Shown: one piece after another, positions 44,505 to 53,998 of the stretch
Layout: the number at the start of each line of letters is the position of its first letter
How positions within the stretch are numbered: position 1 is the stretch's first letter
Assembly: GCF_022810765.1 (NCBI RefSeq)
Contig: NZ_CP094494.1
Coordinates: 1,612,001 to 1,676,000, forward strand
DNA length: 64,000 bases
Source of the DNA: Winogradskyella sp. MH6
GTDB lineage: Bacteria; Bacteroidota; Bacteroidia; Flavobacteriales; Flavobacteriaceae
Reading direction: 5' to 3'
Translations under genes and position numbers: made by a program
Notes under the pieces: generated by a model
Seen by the model: the letters and a program-made list of their open reading frames with translations, nothing else
The model's database searches: none
What the model was told of the DNA's origin: nothing

Positions 44505-44569
44505 GAGCTATATCAAATAAAAAACCCTGACGATAAATGTCAGGGTTTAAAAGTATAAAAATAAATTTT

Positions 44570-45070
44570 TTATTCTTCTTCGTTAGAAGCGGTTGTTTCT
44601 TCAGCAACTTCTTCTTCAACTACAGGAGCATTTGCTGCGATACGAGCTTCGTTTACAGCTTTTTCTGCTTCAAGAGCTTTTGCTTTAGCATCGGCATCTG
44701 CTTTAGATAAGCCATCAGCTTTAGCTTGTACTTTTGCTGCTTTTTCTTCTAACCAAGCGTTGAATTTAGCTTCTGCTTGCTCTTCAGTTAAAGCACCTTT
44801 TTTTACACCACCTGCTAAATGCTTCTTTAATAAAGCACCTTTGTAAGATAAAATTGCTTTAGCAGTGTCAGTTGGTTGTGCACCATTTTCTAACCACTTT
44901 ACAGCTCCATCTACGTCAAGCTCAATAGTTGCAGGGTTTGTGTTTGGATTGTAAGCACCTAATTTTTCTAAGTATTTACCATCTCTTTTAGCGCGAGAAT
45001 CCGCTGCTACGATCCAGTAAAAAGGCTTTCCTTTTTTACCGTGTCTTTGTAATCTAATTTTTACAGGCAT
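44570..45070 (-). CDS. rpsP: 30S ribosomal protein S16 with long acidic tail
   Basis: 166 residues. The first 80 residues are a canonical S16 ([28 protein letters not shown]). The remaining 85 residues are an Ala/Glu/Lys-rich helical tail ([20 protein letters not shown]) ending [15 protein letters not shown], longer than in most bacteria but usual in Bacteroidota. Its promoter is at 45117-45124 and a structured leader lies between. First gene of rpsP-rimM-trmN6. Confidence 0.95.
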   Translation of the reverse strand: MPVKIRLQRHGKKGKPFYWIVAADSRAKRDGKYLEKLGAYNPNTNPATIELDVDGAVKWLENGAQPTDTAKAILSYKGALLKKHLAGGVKKGALTEEQAEAKFNAWLEEKAAKVQAKADGLSKADADAKAKALEAEKAVNEARIAANAPVVEEEVAEETTASNEEE

Positions 45071-45078
45071 AATAATTA

Positions 45079-45113
45079 ATTAATGAGGTTCTCGACCTCT
45101 GTTATTAATGAGG
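45079..45113 (-). promoter_or_regulatory. rpsP leader with direct repeat and hairpin
   Basis: Two 10-bp copies of ATTAATGAGG (plus-strand reading, 45079-45088 and 45104-45113) and a hairpin GAGGT-TCTCG-ACCTC (45085-45099) occupy the 5' untranslated region. Possible ribosomal protein autoregulation site; the inference is weak. Confidence 0.4.
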
Positions 45114-45116
45114 GCG

Positions 45117-45124
45117 CAAAGATA
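45117..45124 (-). promoter_or_regulatory. -7 box of rpsP promoter
   Basis: TATCTTTG on the minus strand fits TAnnTTTG, 46 bp before the rpsP ATG. Confidence 0.65.
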
Positions 45125-45230
45125 ATACATTTTTTTGATTTTAAAGCCTTTTAGCCATTTTAACTAAAAGATTGCTACTTTAAACAAAAGTGCAGTCTAG
45201 GAGTAAGTCTAGTATAAAAAAATATTATAC

Positions 45231-45258
45231 TTTTGGGATTCTTGTTTCGTTATATTTG
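45231..45258 (+). promoter_or_regulatory. Promoter of calcium-binding lipoprotein gene
   Basis: TTTTG at 45231-45235, a 15-bp spacer and TATATTTG at 45251-45258; ATG at 45285. Confidence 0.65.
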
Positions 45259-45284
45259 AAACAACGATTAATTTCCGCTTAATA

Positions 45285-46541
45285 ATGAAAAAATTAATAG
45301 TCTTATCCCTTATCTTAATATCAGTATTTAGCTGTGGTGATGAAGTTGAATTTAACTCTCCTGCTTTTCAAGGTTCTTTAGATGGAGCGTCTTGGCGAGC
45401 AAAAGCCTATTCTGCAAGTATTGATGAAAATGGTTTTTTAACACTTTATGGTACCAACAATATTGAAACCTTAGAATTAATAATACCTACAGTTGCTGTA
45501 GGTGTTTATGTTTTTGGGGATGTTAATACAATTGAGGCACGTTTTACAACAGCTGATGGCACGGTTTTTTCAACCAACAACAGACCAGATCCAAGTGTTT
45601 CTGTTTATCCTGAATATGGCGAAATGCGTTTAAATGAGATAGAAAATAATAGATTCACAGGTACATTTAGGTTTACTGCTTTTAACTCATCTGGACTTCA
45701 GTCGGTTAATTTTACTGGGTTAACTGGTGAAGAAGGTGTTGATCCTGTTACAGGGCAAACAGGTCCTATCTACGGAGGTGTGTTTTATAGAGTGCCATTA
45801 ATTTCAGGTTCAATTCCTGCAGATCCAATTACATGTGTAGATACAGAAATGGATGTTGCTACAGCAGAAGCAGCGTATACTGAAGCTCAGCAAGTTGGAG
45901 GTGATGGGTTTGTAAGTAGTTCAGGTTTTGAGGCGGCATGTAATGCTTACACACAAGCTTTAATGACTCAACGCAATTATTGCGGTGACATAGATGGTTC
46001 AATTCAGCAAATGATAGATGATTTAGGTAGCTGTCAAATAAGTTGTGAAATTGCTACTAATAACAGAAATGAGGCAGAAGTGCAATACAACACTGCGACT
46101 ATTGGTAATTTTGACGAGAAATGTGCGCAATATCAAGTATATCTCCAAGAACAGATTGATTTTTGTGGTGATGAAGATGGGTCAATACAAGCTGAAATAG
46201 ATAGTTTAGATTGTGGTGATGATGATGGTGATGGAGTGCCAAATGTATTTGAAGATTTCAATGGAGATGGTGATTTGACAAATGACGACACAGATGGTGA
46301 TGGTATTGCAAATTATTTAGATGCTGATGATGATGGTGATAATGTTCCAACCTCGGTTGAATTGCAATTAGATGTTGATGGTAACCCAACAGATACAGAT
46401 GGAGATGGTGACGCAGATTATTTAGATACTGACGATGATGGTGATGGTATATTAACCATTAACGAAGATGCTAATATGGATGGAGACCCAACTAATGATG
46501 ATGCTGATGGTGATGGAGTGCCAGATTATCTTCAGGTTTAA
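45285..46541 (+). CDS. Lipoprotein with DUF6252-like domain and TSP3-like repeats
   Basis: 418 residues. Lipobox VFSC (C17). Residues about 20-165 form a beta domain resembling DUF6252 ([20 protein letters not shown]). A middle part (about 183-305) has Cys-containing helical segments in two similar copies ([20 protein letters not shown] and [19 protein letters not shown]). The tail (about 306-418) is acidic thrombospondin type 3-like DxDxDG repeats, likely to bind calcium. Probably surface or outer-membrane lipoprotein; function unknown. Confidence 0.88.
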   Translation: MKKLIVLSLILISVFSCGDEVEFNSPAFQGSLDGASWRAKAYSASIDENGFLTLYGTNNIETLELIIPTVAVGVYVFGDVNTIEARFTTADGTVFSTNNRPDPSVSVYPEYGEMRLNEIENNRFTGTFRFTAFNSSGLQSVNFTGLTGEEGVDPVTGQTGPIYGGVFYRVPLISGSIPADPITCVDTEMDVATAEAAYTEAQQVGGDGFVSSSGFEAACNAYTQALMTQRNYCGDIDGSIQQMIDDLGSCQISCEIATNNRNEAEVQYNTATIGNFDEKCAQYQVYLQEQIDFCGDEDGSIQAEIDSLDCGDDDGDGVPNVFEDFNGDGDLTNDDTDGDGIANYLDADDDGDNVPTSVELQLDVDGNPTDTDGDGDADYLDTDDDGDGILTINEDANMDGDPTNDDADGDGVPDYLQV

Positions 46542-46560
46542 TAAAAGCACTGAATTATAC

Positions 46561-46595
46561 AAAAGCGCTATTTGAAATTTTCAAATAGCGCTTTT
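46561..46595 (+). terminator. Intrinsic terminator after calcium-binding lipoprotein
   Basis: Long stem AAAAGCGCTATTTGAAA / TTTCAAATAGCGCTTTT with a minimal loop, followed by T's. Confidence 0.88.
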
Positions 46596-46721
46596 TTGTT
46601 AAAGGCTGTTAAAGACTATTAAATGGTGTTAAATTACTTGACTTCAAGGTATATGAATGTTATACTATAAAGGCAGATGTGAAACAATACACATCTATAA
46701 AGAACTTATTGAAATTAAAAA

Positions 46722-47186
46722 ATGAATAAAGATATTATGAAGTACGACAAAGAAATTTCAGACAAGTTAAATGAACTTTTAGTAAAAAATTACGATGCAG
46801 AGAAAGGCTACATCAACGCAATTTCAGAAGTGGATAATGTGAGTGTGAAAAACTTCTTTAAAAACATGGCAGAGCAACGTTCAAAATTTGCGCGCCAATT
46901 GAGAACAGAAATCATCACTTATGGCGAAATCCCAGAAGATTCAGGAAGTTTTAAAGGAACAATGCATAGAAATTGGATGAGTTTAAGAGCAACCTTCTCT
47001 TCAAACAGCGAAGAAACGATTCTAGAAGAGGCTTTAAGAGGAGAGAAAGCTAGTTTAGATGAGTATAATGAATTATTAAGTAATAATAATTTTCCATCAA
47101 GGTTAATTGAATTGTTGCGAGAGCAAAGAAATTCGATTGAAGCAGCAATTAGTTCTGTGAAATTATATGAAGAAGTGTTGTCATAA
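46722..47186 (+). CDS. PA2169/DUF2383 family four-helix protein
   Basis: 154 residues, all helical. The N-terminal KLNELLVKNYDAEKGYINAI and AEQRSKFARQLRTEI fit the PA2169/DUF2383 ferritin-like bundle, found in many stress-induced proteins. The segment EEALRGEKASLDEYNELL also belongs. A metal site is possible but not proven. An alternative start is ATG 46737. Upstream DNA has no clear promoter; an intrinsic terminator follows. Confidence 0.86.
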   Translation: MNKDIMKYDKEISDKLNELLVKNYDAEKGYINAISEVDNVSVKNFFKNMAEQRSKFARQLRTEIITYGEIPEDSGSFKGTMHRNWMSLRATFSSNSEETILEEALRGEKASLDEYNELLSNNNFPSRLIELLREQRNSIEAAISSVKLYEEVLS

Positions 47187-47210
47187 TTACTTCTAGGTTA
47201 GGTTAAGATG

Positions 47211-47232
47211 AAGCCACGCTTTTGCGTGGCTT
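47211..47232 (+). terminator. Intrinsic terminator after PA2169 gene
   Basis: AAGCCACGC-TTTT-GCGTGGCTT followed by a T run. Confidence 0.9.
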
Positions 47233-47350
47233 TTTTTATGTTTAAAACTCTTAACAACTTACCTTCAAATAAGTCGAAATTCTATGTAATTTTAAGGGCT
47301 ATTTTTACGACAAATTCATACTCTTTTTCAAGGTCTAAAACAGGTAATTT

Positions 47351-50300
47351 ATGTACTTAATCTTCGATACTGAAACCACAGGTTTACCAAAGCGTTGGGA
47401 TGCACCAATCACAGATACAGATAACTGGCCAAGGTGTATTCAGATAGCATGGCAGTTGCATGATGCGATGGGTAATTGTATAGATCATCAAGATTATTTG
47501 GTTAAGCCAGATGGTTTTAATATACCTTACGATGCTGAGAAAATTCATGGTATTTCTACAGAATTAGCGGCAGAACAAGGTATCTCTCTTGCCGAAGTTT
47601 TAGAAAAATTTAATGCTGTTTTAGAGAAAACTAAATTTGTGGTTGGTCAGAATGTTGGGTTCGATCTTAACATTATGGGTGCCGAATTTGTAAGAGGGAA
47701 TGTCGCAAACCAATTACAAGAATTACCAGTATTAGATACCTGTACAGAGCATACGGCCGAGTTATGTAAAATTCCTGGTGGTAGAGGAGGAAAGTTTAAG
47801 CTTCCAACATTAACAGAATTACACGAGTTTTTATTTAACCAGCCATTTGCCGAAGCCCATAACGCAACTGCCGATGTTGAAGCTACAACACGTTGTTTTT
47901 TAGAATTAGTCAGAAGAAAAGAATATACAAAAGAACAGTTAGATGTTCAACCAGATTATTTTGAGAAATTTTCTGAAGCCAATCCGCAACCAATTCAGTT
48001 AATTGGACTAAAACATCTTAATCTTAAACGCGAGAGTGCTAAGATAAATGCAAGGCTTCAAAAAGAGCAATCTCAAGACACACCCACACAAACTAACAAA
48101 GAGGCTATTGCAAAATTGGCTGATGCAGAGTTTGTGCATTTGCATAACCACTCTCAGTTTTCAATTTTACAATCTACCATCAGTATTGGAGATTTGGTTG
48201 CAGCAGCTGCTAAAGAAGATATGCCAGCCGTTGCCTTAACAGATCATGGTAATATGATGGGAGCGTTTCACTTTGTAAGTGCAGTATCAGCACACAATAA
48301 GGGTGTGAAAGCTAAGCATAAAGAAGCCGAAGAGAATGGTGAAGAAAAGAAAGGAAAACTAATAAAACCTATTATTGGTTGTGAGTTTTTTGTTTGTGAA
48401 GATCATACCGATAAAACCCGAAAAGATAACGGATATCAAATTGTGCTTTTGGCTAAAAACAAAAATGGCTATCATAATTTGGCAAAGCTATCTTCTGCTG
48501 CATTTACAGATGGCTTTTACTATGTGCCAAGAATTGACAAAAAACTAATAGAGCAATACAAAGAGGACCTAATTTGTTTAACAGGAAACCTTTATGGCGA
48601 AGTACCAAGTAAGGTGTTGAATATTGGTGAAAATCAAGCCGAAGAAGCATTAATCTGGTGGAAAGACACCTTTGGTGATAATTTGTACATCGAATTGATG
48701 CGTCACAATCAGGAAGATGAGAATCGTGTCAATCAAGTACTTGTTCAATTTGCTCAAAAGCACGACGTAAAGCTAATTGCTACAAATAATACCTATTATG
48801 TTGAGCAAGAAAATGCGAATGCACACGATATTTTGTTGTGTGTAAAAGATGGTGAAAAACAAGCCACACCAATAGGTCGTGGTCGTGGTTATCGTTACGG
48901 ATTACCAAATCAGGAATACTACTTCAAGTCAACTGAAGAGATGAAAGCGCTCTTTAGAGATATTCCTGAAGCAATAGTAAATATTCAAGAGGTAGTTGAT
49001 AAAATTGAACCGTTTGAATTGGCTCGTGATGTATTATTACCTGCTTTTGATATTCCAGATGAGTTTAAACATGAAGAGGATGAAGTAGATAATGGTAAGC
49101 GAGGAGAAAATGCCTATTTAAGACACTTAACATACGAAGGTGCCAAAAAGCGCTACGGAGAGATTACACCAGAAATTGAAGAACGTCTCGATTTTGAGTT
49201 GAGTGTTATCGAAAATACAGGTTATCCTGGTTACTTCCTTATTGTAGAGGATTTTATTCGAGAAGCTAGAAAAATGGATGTATCCGTTGGTCCTGGTCGT
49301 GGTTCGGCAGCAGGTTCGGTAGTAGCGTACTGTTTATGGATTACCAATATAGATCCAATAAAGTACGATTTACTTTTTGAGCGTTTCTTAAATCCTGACC
49401 GTGTGAGTATGCCAGATATCGATATCGATTTTGATGATGAAGGTCGTGGTCGTGTAATGCAGTATGTTATTGATAAATATGGTGCCAATCAGGTGGCGCA
49501 GATTATCACTTACGGTACAATGGCTGCTAAATCTTCAATTAGAGACACAGCTAGAGTGTTAGATTTGCCATTAAATGAAGCAGACCATATTGCGAAGTTA
49601 ATTCCGAATATGTCCAAACTCGGAAAGATATTTGGTAAGAGCGAAAAAGAATTAGCAAGCAAGTTTAGAGCTGAAGAATTAGAGAAAGTAAATCAACTAC
49701 TTAATATTTCAGATGGTTCAGATTTACAAGCAGAAACGGTAAACCAAGCAAGAATCTTGGAGGGCTCTGTAAGAAATACTGGTATTCATGCTTGTGGCGT
49801 AATCATTACGCCAGGTGACATTACCAATTATGTTCCGGTTTCGGTAGCAAAAGATTCAGATTTATATGTCACGCAGTTTGACAACTCGGTTGTAGAAAGT
49901 GCTGGGTTACTCAAGATGGATTTCTTGGGTTTGAAGACCTTAACCTTAATTAAAGATACGGTTAAGATTGTAAAGGCAAAGCACGGTATTGAGCTCGATC
50001 CAGAGAATTTTCCATTAGATGACGAAGAAACCTATGCATTATTCCAAAGAGGTGAAACTGTTGGGATTTTTCAATATGAATCACCAGGAATGCAGAAGCA
50101 CATGAAGCATTTAAAACCAACGGTTTTTGATGACCTTATTGCTATGAATGCTTTGTATCGTCCAGGTCCAATGGAATATATTCCGAGTTTTATTCGTCGT
50201 AAGCATGGAGATGAAGAAATTGTGTATGATTTACCTGAAACAGAAGAATACTTAGCCGAAACATACGGAATTACGGTTTATCAAGAGCAAGTAATGTTAT

Positions 50301-51736
50301 TGTCGCAAAAATTGGCTGATTTTACCAAAGGTGAAGCTGATGTCTTACGTAAGGCCATGGGTAAAAAGCAAAAGGCAGTATTGGATAAAATGAAGCCAAA
50401 ATTTATTGAGCAAGCAGCTGCAAAAGGTATGGATAAAACCAAGCTTGAAAAAATCTGGAAAGATTGGGAAGCTTTTGCGAGTTATGCTTTCAATAAATCG
50501 CATTCCACTTGTTATGCGTGGATTGCTTATCAAACGGCTTATTTAAAAGCACATTATCCAGCAGAATATATGGCAGCTGTACTGTCCAATAATATGAACG
50601 ATATTAAGTCGGTAACCTTCTTTATGGAAGAGTGTAAGCGTATGCGACTTCCTGTTTTGGGACCTAGTGTAAACGAAAGTTATTACAAGTTTTCTGTAAA
50701 TCAGGATAATGCGGTTCGTTTCGGAATGGGAGCTATAAAAGGTGTTGGTCATGGAGCCGTGAAAACCATTGTAGAAAACAGAAAAGAAGGTGGTAATTAC
50801 AAGTCAATTTTCGATTTGGCAAAGCGTGTAGATTTAAGAGCAGCCAACAAAAAATCATTTGAAGGTTTAGCTTATGCTGGAGGGTTTGATTGTTTTGAAG
50901 ATACCCATCGCGCTCAATATTTCGCGCACGATGGTGATGGTATTACCTTTTTAGAAAAGGCAATGAAATATGGTGCAAAACATCAGGAGAATGAAAATTC
51001 TGCCCAAGTAAGTTTGTTTGGTGAAGCCAGTGGTGTTGAAATTGCAGAACCTCAAGTACCACCTTGTGAAGATTGGGGAACGATGGAGAAACTTTCCAGA
51101 GAAAAGGAAGTGGTTGGTATTTATATTTCTGGTCATCCACTAGATGATTTCAAAATAGAAATGAAGAATTTTTGTAATGGAACCATTTCAGTGTTTAATG
51201 ATTTGCACTCAGTTGTTAATAGAGAAATTACTTTTGGTGGAGTTGTAACAGATGTGCAACATCGTGTTAGTAAACAAGGAAAAGGCTGGGCGTTATTTAC
51301 AATTGAAGATTATACAGACAGTTACGAGTTTAGGATTTTTGGAGAAGATTACTTAAAGTTCAGGCACTTTTTTGTGGTAAATTCCTTTGTGTACGTACGT
51401 GCTTTTGTTCGGGAAGGTTGGATGAATAGAGAAACAGGTCAAAAAGGAGATCCTAGAATTCAATTTAATAATTTCCAATTGTTACACGATGTAATGGATA
51501 CTTATGCTAAGAAATTATCTATTCAGCTTAATATTCACGATTTAGAAAAAGACACTATTACGCAATTGCAAGATTTAATACGAATGCATGAAGGGAATAA
51601 AAACTTAAATTTTTTGGTCTATGATAATTCCGAAAAATTAAAGCTAAGTATGCCAAGCAGAAAGCAGAAAGTGAAAATTTCTCAAGAGTTACTCAATGAG
51701 TTAAAAGGTTTAGATGTAAAGTATAAATTGAATTAG
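47351..51736 (+). CDS. dnaE: DNA polymerase III alpha subunit with fused N-terminal exonuclease
   Basis: 1461 residues. An N-terminal DnaQ-like 3'-5' exonuclease (about 1-190; FDTETTGLPKRWD, later HNATADVEATTRC) joined to the PHP domain (about 256-340, FVHLHNHSQFSIL) and the C-family polymerase (GPGRGSAAGSVVAYCLW, and PDIDIDFDDEGRG with the catalytic Asp pair near residue 695). The helix-hairpin-helix/OB region (ITFGGVVTDVQHRVSKQGKG) is near 1297. The fused exonuclease is a Bacteroidota arrangement, so the separate epsilon subunit may be dispensable. An essential replicase; no adjacent operon partner. Confidence 0.96.
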   Translation: MYLIFDTETTGLPKRWDAPITDTDNWPRCIQIAWQLHDAMGNCIDHQDYLVKPDGFNIPYDAEKIHGISTELAAEQGISLAEVLEKFNAVLEKTKFVVGQNVGFDLNIMGAEFVRGNVANQLQELPVLDTCTEHTAELCKIPGGRGGKFKLPTLTELHEFLFNQPFAEAHNATADVEATTRCFLELVRRKEYTKEQLDVQPDYFEKFSEANPQPIQLIGLKHLNLKRESAKINARLQKEQSQDTPTQTNKEAIAKLADAEFVHLHNHSQFSILQSTISIGDLVAAAAKEDMPAVALTDHGNMMGAFHFVSAVSAHNKGVKAKHKEAEENGEEKKGKLIKPIIGCEFFVCEDHTDKTRKDNGYQIVLLAKNKNGYHNLAKLSSAAFTDGFYYVPRIDKKLIEQYKEDLICLTGNLYGEVPSKVLNIGENQAEEALIWWKDTFGDNLYIELMRHNQEDENRVNQVLVQFAQKHDVKLIATNNTYYVEQENANAHDILLCVKDGEKQATPIGRGRGYRYGLPNQEYYFKSTEEMKALFRDIPEAIVNIQEVVDKIEPFELARDVLLPAFDIPDEFKHEEDEVDNGKRGENAYLRHLTYEGAKKRYGEITPEIEERLDFELSVIENTGYPGYFLIVEDFIREARKMDVSVGPGRGSAAGSVVAYCLWITNIDPIKYDLLFERFLNPDRVSMPDIDIDFDDEGRGRVMQYVIDKYGANQVAQIITYGTMAAKSSIRDTARVLDLPLNEADHIAKLIPNMSKLGKIFGKSEKELASKFRAEELEKVNQLLNISDGSDLQAETVNQARILEGSVRNTGIHACGVIITPGDITNYVPVSVAKDSDLYVTQFDNSVVESAGLLKMDFLGLKTLTLIKDTVKIVKAKHGIELDPENFPLDDEETYALFQRGETVGIFQYESPGMQKHMKHLKPTVFDDLIAMNALYRPGPMEYIPSFIRRKHGDEEIVYDLPETEEYLAETYGITVYQEQVMLLSQKLADFTKGEADVLRKAMGKKQKAVLDKMKPKFIEQAAAKGMDKTKLEKIWKDWEAFASYAFNKSHSTCYAWIAYQTAYLKAHYPAEYMAAVLSNNMNDIKSVTFFMEECKRMRLPVLGPSVNESYYKFSVNQDNAVRFGMGAIKGVGHGAVKTIVENRKEGGNYKSIFDLAKRVDLRAANKKSFEGLAYAGGFDCFEDTHRAQYFAHDGDGITFLEKAMKYGAKHQENENSAQVSLFGEASGVEIAEPQVPPCEDWGTMEKLSREKEVVGIYISGHPLDDFKIEMKNFCNGTISVFNDLHSVVNREITFGGVVTDVQHRVSKQGKGWALFTIEDYTDSYEFRIFGEDYLKFRHFFVVNSFVYVRAFVREGWMNRETGQKGDPRIQFNNFQLLHDVMDTYAKKLSIQLNIHDLEKDTITQLQDLIRMHEGNKNLNFLVYDNSEKLKLSMPSRKQKVKISQELLNELKGLDVKYKLN

Positions 51737-51806
51737 CATAATCCAAAACAATAAAGTCATAACCAAAACAAATACACCCATTGTAAGGTTTGGCAGAATT
51801 TTTGAC

Positions 51807-51814
51807 TAATTTTG
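51807..51814 (+). promoter_or_regulatory. -7 box of trxA promoter
   Basis: TAATTTTG fits TAnnTTTG, 36 bp before the trxA ATG. A TTTG at 51789-51792 gives a 14-bp spacer. Confidence 0.55.
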
Positions 51815-51850
51815 CGTAAACAAAGTAGAACTTAATTAATAATAGATATT

Positions 51851-52168
51851 ATGGCATTAGAAATAACAGATGCAACGTTTGAAGAAACAGTATTAAAAAG
51901 TGATAAACCAGTAATGGTAGATTTTTGGGCAGCTTGGTGTGGACCATGTCGTATGGTTGGGCCAATCATTGACGAAATCTCTTCTGAGTACGAAGGTAAA
52001 GCTGTAGTTGGTAAGGTTGATGTAGACGCTAACCAAGAGTTTGCGGCTAAGTATGGTGTAAGAAACATACCTACGGTTTTAGTATTTCAAAATGGTGAAG
52101 TAGTAGGTCGTCAAGTAGGTGTAGCTCCTAAAAATGCTTATGCAGAAGCAATCGACGCACTTTTATAA
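51851..52168 (+). CDS. trxA: Thioredoxin
   Basis: 105 residues. Classical thioredoxin: MVDFWAAWCGPCRMVGPII (active-site CGPC at about residues 32-35) and the cis-Pro segment NIPTVLVFQNGE. Cytoplasmic reductant for ribonucleotide reductase and other enzymes. The length is standard. Own promoter and terminator. Confidence 0.97.
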   Translation: MALEITDATFEETVLKSDKPVMVDFWAAWCGPCRMVGPIIDEISSEYEGKAVVGKVDVDANQEFAAKYGVRNIPTVLVFQNGEVVGRQVGVAPKNAYAEAIDALL

Positions 52169-52191
52169 AATAGACTTCTAAAAGAAATGAT

Positions 52192-52220
52192 AAAAGGTTT
52201 GTCTATACGGCAAACCTTTT
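52192..52220 (+). terminator. Intrinsic terminator after trxA
   Basis: AAAAGGTTTG / CAAACCTTTT stem with a 9-nt loop followed by T's. It ends 16 bp before the DUF58 start. Confidence 0.8.
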
Positions 52221-52236
52221 TTAGTTTCGGTAATTG

Positions 52237-53166
52237 ATGGATTTACAGTTAGAACTTAATAAAGCAGGTGGTTTTAAAAACCTAGAACTTTTAGCAAAGC
52301 AAGTTGTTGAAGGCTTTATTGCTGGGATGCACAAAAGCCCTTTTCATGGCTTTTCGGCAGAGTTTGCAGAACATAAGATTTACAATCAAGGCGAAAGCAC
52401 CAAGCACATCGACTGGAAACTGTATGCTAAAACAGACCGATTGTACACTAAACGCTACGATGAAGAAACCAATTTAAGATGTCATCTCATCTTGGATAAC
52501 AGTACCTCTATGCATTATCCAGAATCTGCTAGTACAACAATAGATAACCTTAACAAATCTGCTTTTTCGGCTTTAGCTTGCGCGTCTTTAATGCACATAT
52601 TAAAAAAACAGCGCGATGCTGTCGGGTTAAGTATCTATAGTGATACTTACGATTTTTATGCTCCAGAAAAAGGAAGTGAGCGACATCATCAAATGTTGCT
52701 AAGTAAACTCAGTGAAGCTGTAGTATCAAAACCAGATTCAAAAAGCACGGAGACATACACGTATTTACATCAAATTGCAGAAAAAATTCACAGACGATCA
52801 TTAATTTTTGTGTTTACAGATATGTTTCAAACTTCAGAAGACGACGAAAAGTTGTTTGAAGCGCTTCGTCACCTTAAGCATAACAAACATGAAGTCGTAT
52901 TGTTTCATGTATTTGATAAGGAGAAAGAATTAACGTTTGAATTTGATAATAGACCTAAACGGTTTATTGATGTTGAAACAGGAGAGTATATCAATTTATA
53001 CCCAGACAACATTAAAGATAATTACAAAAAGGCCGTAAATACTTATTTCAAATCTTTGAAATTAAAATGTGGTCAATACAGAATTAAGTATGTAGAGGCT
53101 GATATAAGGAAAGGTTTTGATCAGATATTAACCACTTATATGATTGAGCGTCAAAAATTTGTTTAA
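52237..53166 (+). CDS. DUF58 (vWA-like) protein
   Basis: 309 residues from ATG 52237 (MDLQLELNKAGGFKNLELLA); a TTG 3 bp upstream is not needed. The family block KHIDWKLYAKTDRLYTKRYD (about 56-75) precedes a von Willebrand A-like domain with MIDAS motif LDNSTSM (DxSxS). DUF58 proteins usually act with a MoxR AAA ATPase on envelope or respiratory complexes, but no MoxR is adjacent here. Probably a stand-alone gene reading through from trxA or from an unseen promoter. Confidence 0.88.
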   Translation: MDLQLELNKAGGFKNLELLAKQVVEGFIAGMHKSPFHGFSAEFAEHKIYNQGESTKHIDWKLYAKTDRLYTKRYDEETNLRCHLILDNSTSMHYPESASTTIDNLNKSAFSALACASLMHILKKQRDAVGLSIYSDTYDFYAPEKGSERHHQMLLSKLSEAVVSKPDSKSTETYTYLHQIAEKIHRRSLIFVFTDMFQTSEDDEKLFEALRHLKHNKHEVVLFHVFDKEKELTFEFDNRPKRFIDVETGEYINLYPDNIKDNYKKAVNTYFKSLKLKCGQYRIKYVEADIRKGFDQILTTYMIERQKFV

Positions 53167-53193
53167 AAGGAATAAATATTTTTTTATTTTTTG

Positions 53194-53224
53194 TTTGCGG
53201 AATTAAAAAGACAGTGTATATTTG
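53194..53224 (+). promoter_or_regulatory. tRNA-Asp promoter
   Basis: TTTG at 53194-53197, a 19-bp spacer and TATATTTG at 53217-53224. Textbook Bacteroidota promoter 18 bp before the tRNA. Confidence 0.8.
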
Positions 53225-53242
53225 CCCTCGCAATTATGCAAC

Positions 53243-53316
53243 GGTCTGGTAGTTCAGTTGGTTAGAATATCTGCCTGTCACGCAGGGGGTCGCGGGTTCG
53301 AGTCCCGTCCAGACCG
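53243..53316 (+). tRNA. tRNA-Asp (anticodon GTC)
   Basis: 74 nt. The acceptor stem GGTCTGG/CCAGACC pairs perfectly, with discriminator G. The anticodon loop CTGTCAC carries GTC. The T-loop GGGTTCGAGTCCC is canonical. CCA is not encoded. The gene is solitary, with its own promoter and terminator. Confidence 0.96.
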
Positions 53317-53317
53317 C

Positions 53318-53346
53318 AAAAAGCTTCTGGTAATAGGAAGCTTTTT
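53318..53346 (+). terminator. tRNA-Asp terminator
   Basis: AAAAAGCTTC / GAAGCTTTTT, 10-bp stem, 9-nt loop, then T's. Confidence 0.85.
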
Positions 53347-53572
53347 TAGTATAAAAGACGTTGTGTTGTGCTCAGATTAATTTCTGAGACGTAGTAGAAA
53401 TCCAAGTTTATTTGGATATTTACCAATGAAAGGCTTTCCTTTTTTCTTAATAGAAAATCGGGATGCTTTTTTGTTTTAGCACATATATTCTTATCCTAGT
53501 TAAATGAGTTTTTTAACACGTTTTGAACAAAAACATGTTTTTAAACGACATTTTTAATCACTTTATCGGTAA

Positions 53573-53607
53573 TTTTTTTGTTTATGAAGTAAATCCTTGT
53601 ATATTTG
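53573..53607 (+). promoter_or_regulatory. Promoter of the small secreted peptide gene
   Basis: TTTTTTTG at 53573-53580, a 19-bp spacer and TATATTTG at 53600-53607. It implies a leader of nearly 200 nt before the ATG at 53806. The stretch before it (53348-53572) holds no gene I can see. The leader contains an inverted repeat AAGGTT-TT-AACCTT at 53704-53717 and a 7-bp palindrome GTAACAA-TAG-TTGTTAC at 53750-53766. Confidence 0.65.
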
Positions 53608-53805
53608 TTAGCTCTTGCAAGCCCTCAAATCAAACTTTCAAGAAATTTAATAATCCATTAGACATTTACTAAAACGTCCCTCGTTTTATTTTTAGTACAA
53701 TTTAAGGTTTTAACCTTTAATAGTTAATTATCCATTCCCCTCCCTCAACGTAACAATAGTTGTTACAAAATTTAATATTGACTATTTAACCCTAAATTGA
53801 TACTT

Positions 53806-53976
53806 ATGAAAACCCTAAAAATTACTTTAGCTTTAGTTGCCATTGCTTTACTAACTGTGTCTGGTGTACAATCTGACAAGGTTGAAACTGATGAAAATAG
53901 TAATATTAGCCAACCAACAAAAATTGATTTATTGGCTCACGGTAAAAAAGAATTAAAACTACCTTCTCAAGGATAG
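53806..53976 (+). CDS. Small secreted peptide (56 residues), function unknown
   Basis: 56 residues from ATG 53806 to TAG 53976. Residues 1-23 are an evident signal sequence (MKTLKITLALVAIALLTVSG with a cleavage site near VQS). The mature part of about 33 residues is polar with Asp/Glu/Asn and a C-terminal basic stretch HGKKELKLPSQG. I do not recognise it. It has its own strong promoter and a long structured leader, a hairpin downstream, and lies directly before a two-component system, so a signalling or sensed peptide is conceivable (inference). No Cys, so no lipobox or disulfide. Confidence 0.7.
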   Translation: MKTLKITLALVAIALLTVSGVQSDKVETDENSNISQPTKIDLLAHGKKELKLPSQG

Positions 53977-53998
53977 ATATTATATGATACAAAATTAG

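Noticed and set aside
46200..46541. Repeated GATGATGGTGATGG-like sequence as a tandem DNA repeat or CRISPR
   Set aside because: It is codon-level repetition of calcium-binding DxDxDG repeats in the lipoprotein tail; spacing is irregular and there are no spacers.
49231..51140. Several minus-strand open frames opposite dnaE
   Set aside because: They are shadows of a conserved polymerase; no family resemblance and no promoter.
52820..53316. Phage or integron att site at the tRNA-Asp 3' end
   Set aside because: No integrase gene, no repeat of the tRNA 3' end and no change in gene content next to the tRNA.
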